DNA of 6,217 bases from positions 1 through 6,217 of the forward strand of contig JAJPXW010000340.1 in the NCBI GenBank assembly GCA_021205255.1, read 5' to 3'. Source of the DNA: Burkholderiales bacterium (GTDB taxonomy: Bacteria; Pseudomonadota; Gammaproteobacteria; Burkholderiales; Burkholderiaceae_F). The notes under the pieces were generated by a model. That model searched no databases, was not told where the DNA came from, and worked only from the letters and a program-made list of their open reading frames with translations. Below are positions 1 to 5,185 of this stretch, piece by piece. The first letter of the stretch is position 1. Every line of letters starts with the position of its first letter. The position numbers and the translations under genes are program-made.

Positions 1-299
1 GCTTATTTTTTAGTTTTTTTCCTAATTTTTTCCTTTTTCTTCCTTCCTACGCCTTTCTTGTCTCTTTTGTCTTAGACCTTCCATAAGACACTAGTTCAAT
101 GGTCTTACGCAATTTCAACAATTCTTGATCTCAACATGAAACACGAATTGATTTGGAGAAAGGAAGCCGGCCGCTTATTTCTAATCCAAGTAATTGACCC
201 ATTCAGGATTGACTGTATCGCCTCAGTTTGAGGCTAATAACCCTTTTTCAAAATTTTGACTTCTTAGATTTACGAAAACACTTTGGAGTTCCAATAATT
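1..299. other. AT-rich non-coding stretch upstream of the DsbC-like gene
   Basis: I see no supportable gene here. The first 60 bases are almost purely pyrimidine on the + strand, with T-runs at 6-11, 14-20, 26-31 and 34-38 whose centres lie roughly one helical turn apart. They could be a curved segment or the U-rich tail of a terminator for a gene left of the window. A 31-codon ORF from ATG at 136 has no ribosome binding site and no recognisable product. Small inverted repeats occur at 221-233 (CCTCA/TGAGG, 3-nt loop) and 249-258 (CAAAATTTTG), neither with an adjacent U-run that would make a convincing terminator. Confidence 0.6.
209..238 (+). promoter_or_regulatory. Candidate sigma70 promoter of the DsbC-like gene
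   Basis: TTGACT at 209-214 matches the -35 consensus in five of six bases and is followed after 18 bp by GCTAAT at 233-238 (four of six). A start of transcription near 245 would leave about 55 nt of untranslated leader before ATG 300. It would exclude the upstream TTG at 228 as a start codon. A second -35-like TTGACC at 194-199 has only a poor -10 partner (TATCGC, 216-221). This is a by-eye match only. Confidence 0.3.
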
Positions 300-740
300 A
301 TGAAATTCGAAGAGAAAGAATGGCCAGTACAAAACGCTATTAAAACGACTAAAGGCGATGGTCGCTTTCACTTGGCTGTTTTTGCAGATCCAGAATGTCC
401 TTGGTGCAAGAGGTTTGTAAACGAAACTTACAGCAAGCTAAATGACGTAACTGTCTATTGGTTTATTTGCCCAGTGCTTGGAGACGCTTCAAAAGTAAAA
501 GGCGCAGCAATTCTTGGTAGTAAAGATCCTGCCAAAGCATGGCTTGAATGGGAAGACAAGGAAGTTAATCCAACTGGCCACGTAAAAGCTGCTGACGTAA
601 AGATTCTCGACGAAAACGTCGCACTTTCCGAAAAGCTTGGTGTAGAGACTGTCCCCGCAGTCTTTCTCAAGAACGGCGAAGGTCCATTTGGCTTTATGAC
701 CGCCCTTGAATTAATTTCAAAGATTGAGCAATACGACTAG
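300..740 (+). CDS. DsbC-like single-domain thioredoxin-fold protein
   Basis: Predicted 146-aa thiol-disulfide protein resembling the C-terminal catalytic domain of DsbC/DsbG isomerases. Seen: an active-site motif ADPECPWCKRF with C33 and C36, and the cis-proline loop ETVPA (P119) followed by VFLKNGE, in the usual thioredoxin-fold order. The length fits the catalytic domain alone. DsbC is normally about 215-240 aa with a signal peptide and an N-terminal dimerisation domain, and both are absent here. The second cysteine pair that stabilises periplasmic DsbC is also not present; the only other cysteine is C57. I infer a reducing, cytoplasmic location and a reductase-like or unknown role. ATG 300 is preferred because GGAG lies at 285-288 and family similarity begins just after it. 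The frame can be extended to TTG 228, giving 170 aa, but the extra residues look neither like a signal peptide nor like a domain. The gene converges on mltA with a 21-bp gap. Its substrate cannot be told from sequence. Confidence 0.8.
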   Translation: MKFEEKEWPVQNAIKTTKGDGRFHLAVFADPECPWCKRFVNETYSKLNDVTVYWFICPVLGDASKVKGAAILGSKDPAKAWLEWEDKEVNPTGHVKAADVKILDENVALSEKLGVETVPAVFLKNGEGPFGFMTALELISKIEQYD

Positions 741-761
741 TCCAAGCGACTATCGTAATTT

Positions 762-1961
762 TCAGCGAATGTCCTCCGGCGTGACTCCTTTTGGAAGGAG
801 AAGCCAAGCCGTGACTTCGCTTTTTTGTCTTCCAGCTTGCTTTCCTGCTTCATCTCCAAAGCCCCAGAAATAATCAAATCTCAATGGGCCGGTAATTGCA
901 CCACCGGTATCCTGCGCTGAAACAATTCTTGTGAAGTTCAAAGGCGGATTTGCTTGATTAGCTGTCACAATTAATGGAATGCCAAGTGGAATCTGTCTTT
1001 TATCGACAGCTACTGAGGCTCCTGGAGTCAGTGGCAATCCCATAGCGCCTTGCGGACCTTCGTTTGGGTCACCGACTGGTCTCGACTTAAAGAATACAAA
1101 GCTAGGATTTTGATTTAAGAGTTCATCAATGCGGTTAGGATGTTGTTCAGCCCACTTCTTGATGTTCTGCATCGATAGTTCATGTTTCTTTAAATAGCCT
1201 TTCTGCACTAGCCAGCTTCCAACTGCTTTATAGGGGTGACCATTTTGATCGTCATAGCCGACTCGCATTACCTCGCCATCCGGAAACTCCAGTCTTCCTG
1301 AGCCTTGTATCTGCAGAAAGAACACGCCAACAGGATCAGCGCTCCAAGCCAATGCATTATTTTCCAAGTCTCGACGTTCAACTATATGTGCTCTGTCATC
1401 ATATGGAACAAGCTTGCGACCTATTAGTTTTCCTCTAAGACGCATACCTTTTAAAGAAGGATACAAAGAGGCAAGATCGACAACAATCAAGTCATCCGGG
1501 GTCGAAAGAATTGGAATGTGGTGAGCTCCGGTTTTATATCTACTAGCATGCAATAGCGGTTCGTAGTAGCCAGTCATTAAACCAGTGTCGCTGACGTCAT
1601 AGACAGTTCCAGTCTGCGTGCCAATAGTGATCTTGGAAATTTTCCAGGGATTAAAGCGTGTACGGAAAAATACTTCGGCATTTTCTGGAGAAGTTTGATC
1701 TGCTGCGGCGCAAACTTCCTGCCACATGGGTCTTTTGCTTAACGTTCTGCAGGAGACTTGGAAGGACTTCAAACCATCAGCCCATCCTTGAGCATCGACT
1801 TTGGTTGCTTCCGTAAATTCGTCTATAGAAAATTTTGAGTCCACCTTTGTTGGTTCTTGAAATTCCTCTTCCGTTGGCTTGTGAGTGGTGGAACACCCTG
1901 CGATAAAACCAAAGCAAGCGCATAAGGAGAAAGTCAAAATCCAATTGGGGCGGTACTGCAT
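762..1961 (-). CDS. mltA: Membrane-bound lytic murein transglycosylase A (lipoprotein)
   Basis: MltA cleaves the MurNAc-GlcNAc glycosidic bond of peptidoglycan, forming 1,6-anhydroMurNAc ends, at the inner face of the outer membrane. With the start at 1961 the product is 399 aa. Residues 1-23 form a lipoprotein signal peptide with hydrophobic core and lipobox IAGC (lipidated C23). Ser follows the Cys, consistent with outer-membrane sorting. The MltA core opens with TGLMTGYYEP (about 126-135) and includes FFLQIQGSGRL (about 214-224). The C-terminal 3D domain contains SAQDTGGAITG, whose Asp (D351) matches the catalytic Asp308 of E. coli MltA, then FWGFGDEAG. Start choice: AGGAG ends 5 nt before ATG 1961 and the signal peptide is then canonical. 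ATG 1979 or 1976 would add MMPGAP and have only an AGGA placed too close. The gene diverges from rpe; in related genomes apaG often lies between them and is absent here. No terminator is visible before the convergent neighbour. Confidence 0.95.
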   Translation of the reverse strand: MQYRPNWILTFSLCACFGFIAGCSTTHKPTEEEFQEPTKVDSKFSIDEFTEATKVDAQGWADGLKSFQVSCRTLSKRPMWQEVCAAADQTSPENAEVFFRTRFNPWKISKITIGTQTGTVYDVSDTGLMTGYYEPLLHASRYKTGAHHIPILSTPDDLIVVDLASLYPSLKGMRLRGKLIGRKLVPYDDRAHIVERRDLENNALAWSADPVGVFFLQIQGSGRLEFPDGEVMRVGYDDQNGHPYKAVGSWLVQKGYLKKHELSMQNIKKWAEQHPNRIDELLNQNPSFVFFKSRPVGDPNEGPQGAMGLPLTPGASVAVDKRQIPLGIPLIVTANQANPPLNFTRIVSAQDTGGAITGPLRFDYFWGFGDEAGKQAGRQKSEVTAWLLLPKGVTPEDIR

Positions 1962-1966
1962 GGGGG

Positions 1967-1971
1967 CTCCT
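1967..1971 (-). promoter_or_regulatory. Ribosome binding site that decides the mltA start
   Basis: On the minus strand AGGAG is followed by five C residues and then ATG (1961-1959). This spacing favours ATG 1961 over the tandem ATGs at 1979 and 1976, for which the site would lie downstream of the start codon. Confidence 0.6.
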
Positions 1972-1994
1972 GGCATCATTCCTAAATTTGAGCC

Positions 1995-2025
1995 ATTCTA
2001 AAACACGTTGTTTAGACAGCCTCAA
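1995..2025 (-). promoter_or_regulatory. Candidate mltA promoter
   Basis: Read on the minus strand, TTGAGG (2025-2020) and TAGAAT (2000-1995, five of six to the -10 consensus) are separated by 19 bp. Transcription would start near 1988, giving a leader of about 27 nt to ATG 1961. The spacer is longer than optimal, so this is a tentative call. Confidence 0.3.
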
Positions 2026-2042
2026 GGGGGATAAGTTAAAAA
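2013..2042 (+). promoter_or_regulatory. Candidate rpe-gph promoter
   Basis: TAGACA at 2013-2018 (five of six to the -35 consensus) is followed after 18 bp by TAAAAA at 2037-2042 (four of six). Transcription would begin near 2049, about 24 nt before the rpe start and just upstream of its strong ribosome binding site. It partly overlaps the divergent mltA promoter candidate, so the two could interfere. By-eye match only. Confidence 0.3.
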
Positions 2043-2072
2043 TGTCTACAATTGCATCAATAGGAGGATGCG

Positions 2073-2768
2073 ATGCCAAATAAGACCTATCGGATTGCTG
2101 CATCAGTGCTATCGGCCGATTTTGCTCGCCTTGGACCAGAAATTAGAGATGTCTCGGAAGCTGGAGCAGATTGGATTCATTTCGATGTGATGGACAACCA
2201 CTATGTGCCTAATCTTACTTTTGGGCCTATGGTGTGCGAGGCTGTTCGGCCCTATACCAATCAGCCAATCGATGTCCATTTAATGGTTGAACCAGTTGAT
2301 GAATTAGCTCTAAAGTTTATTCATGCTGGTGCCAATATCATTACTTTCCATCCGGAAGCTAGCAAGCACGTCGATAGGACTCTTTCGCTTATTAGGGATT
2401 CAGGCTGCCATGCCGGTTTAGTCTTCAATCCAGCCACACCTTTAGATTGGCTCACTTATACGTGCAATAAGATTGACTTAGTTCTTTTAATGAGTGTGAA
2501 TCCAGGTTTCGGAGGCCAGCATTTTCTTCAATCGACATTCCAAAAAATTAGAGATTGCCGGGCCATATTGGACGCTTACGCAGAAAAGACTGATCGCCAT
2601 ATTTCTATCGAAGTCGATGGTGGAGTAAAGGCAGCTAATATCGCTGAAGTAGCAGCTGCTGGAGCTAATATTTTTGTAGCTGGAAGCGCTATCTTTGAAG
2701 CCAAGTCTAAAGAAGGTTATAAGCAAGTTATCGACTCTTTCCGTGAGAGACTCGGGAGAATCGCATGA
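2073..2768 (+). CDS. rpe: Ribulose-phosphate 3-epimerase
   Basis: Cytoplasmic TIM-barrel enzyme that interconverts D-ribulose 5-phosphate and D-xylulose 5-phosphate in the pentose phosphate pathway. The 231-aa length is normal for the family. Visible motifs in order: IAASVLSADFARL (8-20), WIHFDVMDNHYVPNLTFGP (34-52), VHLMVEP (68-74), LLMSVNPGFGGQ (138-149), EVDGGVKAANI (180-190) and VAGSAIF (202-208). The metal-binding and acid-base residues known for the family are present: H36, D38, H69 and D182. ATG 2073 is set by a strong AGGAGG at 2062-2067 with 5-nt spacing. The gene ends in an ATGA overlap with gph, so the two are cotranscribed and probably translationally coupled. Nothing is missing or unusual in the protein. 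Confidence 0.98.
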   Translation: MPNKTYRIAASVLSADFARLGPEIRDVSEAGADWIHFDVMDNHYVPNLTFGPMVCEAVRPYTNQPIDVHLMVEPVDELALKFIHAGANIITFHPEASKHVDRTLSLIRDSGCHAGLVFNPATPLDWLTYTCNKIDLVLLMSVNPGFGGQHFLQSTFQKIRDCRAILDAYAEKTDRHISIEVDGGVKAANIAEVAAAGANIFVAGSAIFEAKSKEGYKQVIDSFRERLGRIA

Positions 2769-3481
2769 CAGAAATGACGTATCCGCAACTTAGCAATATC
2801 AAAGGAGTTCTATTCGATTTAGATGGGACTTTAATGAACACGCTCCCAGGCTTGACTCAGCTAGTGAATCAAGTTCGGGACGACTTCAATAAACAACCTC
2901 TTCCAGAAAGTACTGTCTGCCTTTATATCGGTAAAGGCATTCCAATGCTATTGCATCGAGCGTTAACCGATTCAATGGACAAACTTTTGCCGCCAAATAT
3001 CTATCAGATGGCATTAGATAGCCTTAATGAGCATGTGCGAGAAGGTAATTATTCTCATGGGGTGCCTTATCCAAACGTTGTGGATGCCGTAAAAAGACTT
3101 CGTAAGCATGGCTATAAAGTTGGCATGGTCACTAACAAGCTATACGACATGACGATTGATGAATTGCAAGGGAGTGGTCTGATAGAAATCATGGATGTCA
3201 TTATCGGTGGAGATAGCGCAGCTAATCCAAAACCCTTTGCTGATCCCGTACTAGCTGGTTGCAAAGCAATCGGAACGACTCCAGAAGAGACCGTTATGAT
3301 TGGCGACTCTGGAAACGATTCCGGAGCGGCTGCAGCTGCTGGTACTAAATGTCTATTAGTCAGAACTGGCTGGAACGAAGGTAAATCGCTCGATGAAATC
3401 GCAAAACGGGATAACGTTATTGCTATACTCGACACAGTTAAGGATGCAGTTGATTTAATTATTCGAAGCAAAGCTTCCTAA
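2765..3481 (+). CDS. gph: Phosphoglycolate phosphatase (HAD superfamily)
   Basis: Predicted cytoplasmic HAD hydrolase that dephosphorylates 2-phosphoglycolate, a by-product of DNA repair and oxygenase chemistry. The 238-aa length is typical of Gph. HAD motif I is VLFDLDGTL with nucleophile D18 and general acid D20. Motif II is MVTNK (T123). Motif III lysine is K156 in ANPKPFADP. Motif IV is IGDSGNDSGAA with D181 and D185. The helical cap (about residues 25-100) lies between motifs I and II as in other class I members. The start at 2765 overlaps the rpe stop (ATGA), with GGGAG at 2754-2758 inside rpe. The Gph assignment rests on family motifs and on the rpe-gph-trpE order. Related HAD phosphatases share these motifs, so substrate specificity is inferred. 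The residues after motif I read MNT where VDS is more usual, outside the catalytic set. Confidence 0.93.
   Translation: MTEMTYPQLSNIKGVLFDLDGTLMNTLPGLTQLVNQVRDDFNKQPLPESTVCLYIGKGIPMLLHRALTDSMDKLLPPNIYQMALDSLNEHVREGNYSHGVPYPNVVDAVKRLRKHGYKVGMVTNKLYDMTIDELQGSGLIEIMDVIIGGDSAANPKPFADPVLAGCKAIGTTPEETVMIGDSGNDSGAAAAAGTKCLLVRTGWNEGKSLDEIAKRDNVIAILDTVKDAVDLIIRSKAS
3429..3459 (+). promoter_or_regulatory. Candidate promoter for the trp leader, inside the 3' end of gph
   Basis: TCGACA at 3429-3434 (five of six to -35) and TTTAAT at 3454-3459 (five of six to -10) are separated by 19 bp. Transcription would begin near 3466, just ahead of the candidate leader peptide. The spacer is long and AT-rich coding DNA gives such matches by chance. 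The trp genes may instead be read through from rpe-gph. Confidence 0.25.
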
Positions 3482-3484
3482 TTC

Positions 3485-3583
3485 ATGAATAGAGACCAGT
3501 TAAAAACCGCAACGTTAATAGGCAGACTTCTTGCTAAGTCTGCCCGCCACATTGTGCGGGGAGCTTGGCCCTGGCGCCTCTAA
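3485..3583 (+). CDS. trpL: Candidate trp operon leader peptide (32 aa)
   Basis: A short ORF from ATG 3485 to TAA 3583 lies 3 nt after gph and 96 nt before trpE. Its product is 32 aa, basic, and ends GAWPWRL, with TGG codons at 3566-3568 and 3572-3574 only four codons from the stop. Known trp leader peptides of gamma- and alphaproteobacteria have clustered Trp codons near their ends upstream of trpE, so position and composition fit. It would act by translation, not as a protein: ribosome stalling when charged tRNA-Trp is scarce changes folding of the downstream RNA. Weak points: no clear Shine-Dalgarno precedes ATG 3485, and the ORF runs through a 9-bp hairpin. An internal GTG at 3554 would give a 9-aa version, also without a ribosome binding site. 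Confidence 0.5.
   Translation: MNRDQLKTATLIGRLLAKSARHIVRGAWPWRL
3521..3544 (+). repeat. Perfect 9-bp hairpin inside the leader ORF
   Basis: GGCAGACTT (3521-3529) and AAGTCTGCC (3536-3544) form an uninterrupted 9-bp stem with a 6-nt loop, 40 nt after the gph stop. No U-run follows on either strand, so it is not a standard intrinsic terminator for gph. It may protect the rpe-gph mRNA end or act as a pause hairpin in the trp leader. Confidence 0.65.
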
Positions 3584-3605
3584 TCTAATTTTCTTTCCTT
3601 TACGA

Positions 3606-3619
3606 CCGGCTGTTGCCGG
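3606..3619 (+). repeat. GC-rich hairpin in the trpE leader
   Basis: CCGGC and GCCGG pair perfectly around a TGTT loop. It lies after the leader-peptide stop and a U-rich stretch. Its 3' arm can alternatively pair with CTGGC over the second Trp codon, which makes it a candidate switching element. Confidence 0.55.
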
Positions 3620-3634
3620 AAATCTCAATCTTGT

Positions 3635-3660
3635 GGTTCTTTATTTCTTTTTGAAGAACC
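3635..3660 (+). repeat. Inverted repeat just upstream of trpE
   Basis: GGTTCTT (3635-3641) and AAGAACC (3654-3660) form a 7-bp stem, extendable by a G-U and an A-U pair, with a U-rich loop, ending 19 nt before the trpE start. The 3' arm also forms a second dyad, AGAAC-C-GTTCT (3655-3665), which as DNA resembles an operator half-site arrangement. Either an RNA hairpin controlling initiation or a repressor site is possible. Confidence 0.5.
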
Positions 3661-3679
3661 GTTCTAACCATAATAAAAA

Positions 3680-5173
3680 ATGACCGAAGTTGAATTTGAA
3701 GCCTTGGCTTCGCAAGGCTATAACCGTATTCCTTTAGTAGCTGAATGTCTGGCAGATCTTGATACACCGCTATCTATTTATTTAAAGCTCGCAAATGAAA
3801 AGAATACTTTCCTTCTAGAAAGTGTTGTTGGTGGAGAAAGGTTCGGTAGATATTCGATCATTGGTCTGAAAGCTAATACTGAAATCCGTGCCTATATCAA
3901 ACCGGAAGGTACTAAAACGGAGTTTCTAAGAAACGGCAAAGTTTTTGAGACTAATGACAAAGACAATCCTCTGAAATTAATCGAAGACTATTTCAGTACT
4001 TTTAAAGTAGCCCCACGTCCAGGTCTACCGAGATTCACAGGAGGACTAGCTGGATATTTTGGTTACGACACTGTCCGTCTCATTGAAAAAACTCTAGTCA
4101 AACCAAAAGAAGATCTTATTGGTGTGCCAGATATTCTTCTTTTACATTGCGATGAAACTGCAGTCATCGATAACCTTGCTGGGAGAATCTACTTAATCAT
4201 CCATGCCGATCCTTCACAGCCTGAAGCATTCTCTAAAGCTCGTCGCAGACTCCGTGACCTTATAGCTAAACTAGCTAGACCTGTTGAAGCACTTCATAGT
4301 ATGGCTGGTGTTAGACACGAAGCTAGCCGTCCTTTTGCAAAGTCCGATTTCCTAAAAGCAGTTGAAGCCGCAAAAGAGTACATCTATGCCGGGGACTTAA
4401 TGCAAGTGCAAGTTGGCCAAAGAATAGAAAAGCCATTTGCAGAATCAGCTTTAGCTTTCTATCGAGCACTTAGAACTCTTAATCCATCTCCTTACATGTA
4501 CTACTACAACTTTGGTGACTTCCAGCTAGCTGGAGCTTCCCCAGAAGTACTAGTTAGAAGTGAAATTAGAGAAGGTAAGCATATGGTCGGTATCAGACCG
4601 ATTGCTGGTACAAGAAAGAGAGGCACTACTTTAGCCCAGGATCGCGAACTTGAAATCGAGTTGCAAAACGATCCTAAAGAAAAAGCAGAACACCTGATGC
4701 TTATTGACTTGGCAAGAAATGATATCGGCCGAGTAGCAAAAATAGGTACAGTAAAAGTTCCGGAAAAGTACATCGTAGAAAAGTACTCGCATGTGCAGCA
4801 CTTAGTTAGCCAAGTTGAAGGAGAGCTAAGAGACGGTCTTAATAATTTCGATGTACTGAAAGCTTCTTTCCCAGCCGGTACTTTAACAGGAGCTCCAAAG
4901 GTGCGTTCCATGGAAATTATTGATGAATTGGAACCCGTCAAGCGTGGAATTTATGGAGGTGCAGCTGGCTACATTTCCTATGGCGGAGATATGGACCTAG
5001 CCATTGTTATTCGCACGGCAATTATCAAGAACAAGATGCTTTATGCGCAAGCAGCAGCAGGAATAGTTGCAGATTCAGTACCCGAGTATGAATGGCGAGA
5101 GACTGAAATGAAATGCCGAGCTGTCTTGCGTGCCGCAGAGCAAGTCGAAGACGGCTTTAACGTGGAGTTCTAA
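3680..5173 (+). CDS. trpE: Anthranilate synthase component I
   Basis: TrpE converts chorismate to anthranilate, using ammonia supplied by TrpG from glutamine; this is the first committed step of tryptophan synthesis, in the cytoplasm. The 497-aa length is normal. The N-terminal part carries LLES (45-48), the element that binds feedback-inhibiting tryptophan in characterised TrpE. The chorismate-binding domain (about 220-487) shows LAGASPE (283-289), GIRPIAGT (304-311), DLARNDIGRV (343-352), HLVS with the family's catalytic His (H374), FPAGTLTGAPK (397-407) and GGAAGYISYGGDMD (426-439). The start at 3680 fits the usual N-terminus of betaproteobacterial TrpE. It has no Shine-Dalgarno: the 20 nt upstream are A/T-rich, unlike rpe, trpG and trpD, which have clear sites. 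trpG follows after 12 nt. Expression is probably controlled by the leader upstream and activity by tryptophan feedback. Confidence 0.97.
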   Translation: MTEVEFEALASQGYNRIPLVAECLADLDTPLSIYLKLANEKNTFLLESVVGGERFGRYSIIGLKANTEIRAYIKPEGTKTEFLRNGKVFETNDKDNPLKLIEDYFSTFKVAPRPGLPRFTGGLAGYFGYDTVRLIEKTLVKPKEDLIGVPDILLLHCDETAVIDNLAGRIYLIIHADPSQPEAFSKARRRLRDLIAKLARPVEALHSMAGVRHEASRPFAKSDFLKAVEAAKEYIYAGDLMQVQVGQRIEKPFAESALAFYRALRTLNPSPYMYYYNFGDFQLAGASPEVLVRSEIREGKHMVGIRPIAGTRKRGTTLAQDRELEIELQNDPKEKAEHLMLIDLARNDIGRVAKIGTVKVPEKYIVEKYSHVQHLVSQVEGELRDGLNNFDVLKASFPAGTLTGAPKVRSMEIIDELEPVKRGIYGGAAGYISYGGDMDLAIVIRTAIIKNKMLYAQAAAGIVADSVPEYEWRETEMKCRAVLRAAEQVEDGFNVEF

Positions 5174-5185
5174 AGGAGTTCAAAA

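Larger units (their letters stand above)
3482..3679 (+). promoter_or_regulatory. Structured leader region of trpE (candidate trp attenuator)
   Basis: This 198-bp gap between two otherwise tightly packed genes holds a short ORF with closely spaced Trp codons, three perfect inverted repeats (3521-3544, 3606-3619, 3635-3660) and a weaker one (CCCGC 3543-3547 with GCGGG 3556-3560) that shares two bases with the first. The segment over the Trp codons, CTGGC at 3571-3575, can pair (one G-U) with GCCGG at 3615-3619, competing with the 3606-3619 hairpin. A ribosome stalled at the Trp codons would release that hairpin. The 3585-3601 stretch is U-rich but no strong stem directly precedes it, so I cannot point to a classical terminator. 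Regulation by tryptophan is inferred. Confidence 0.5.

Noticed and set aside
136..231. 31-aa ORF on the + strand
   Set aside because: No ribosome binding site, no recognisable features, and it runs into the promoter candidate of the next gene.
228..299. TTG-initiated N-terminal extension of the DsbC-like protein
   Set aside because: No ribosome binding site, no signal peptide or domain in the added 24 residues, and the best promoter candidate would start transcription downstream of the TTG.
785..800. CTCCTT-TTGG-AAGGAG hairpin as terminator of the convergent genes
   Set aside because: It lies inside the mltA coding sequence (LLLPKG region) and has no U-run on either strand.
1777..2103. 108-aa minus-strand ORF spanning the mltA-rpe intergenic region
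   Set aside because: It overlaps the signal peptide end of mltA in another frame and the start of rpe antisense, with no motif or ribosome binding site to support it.
3521..3544. Intrinsic terminator after gph
   Set aside because: The stem is strong, but no U-tract follows on the + strand and none on the - strand.
4504..4941. 145-aa minus-strand ORF inside trpE
   Set aside because: Antisense shadow of a conserved coding region; serine-rich low-complexity translation with no family features. The same applies to the antisense ORFs at 455-670, 2487-2726, 3112-3471 and 5755-6129.
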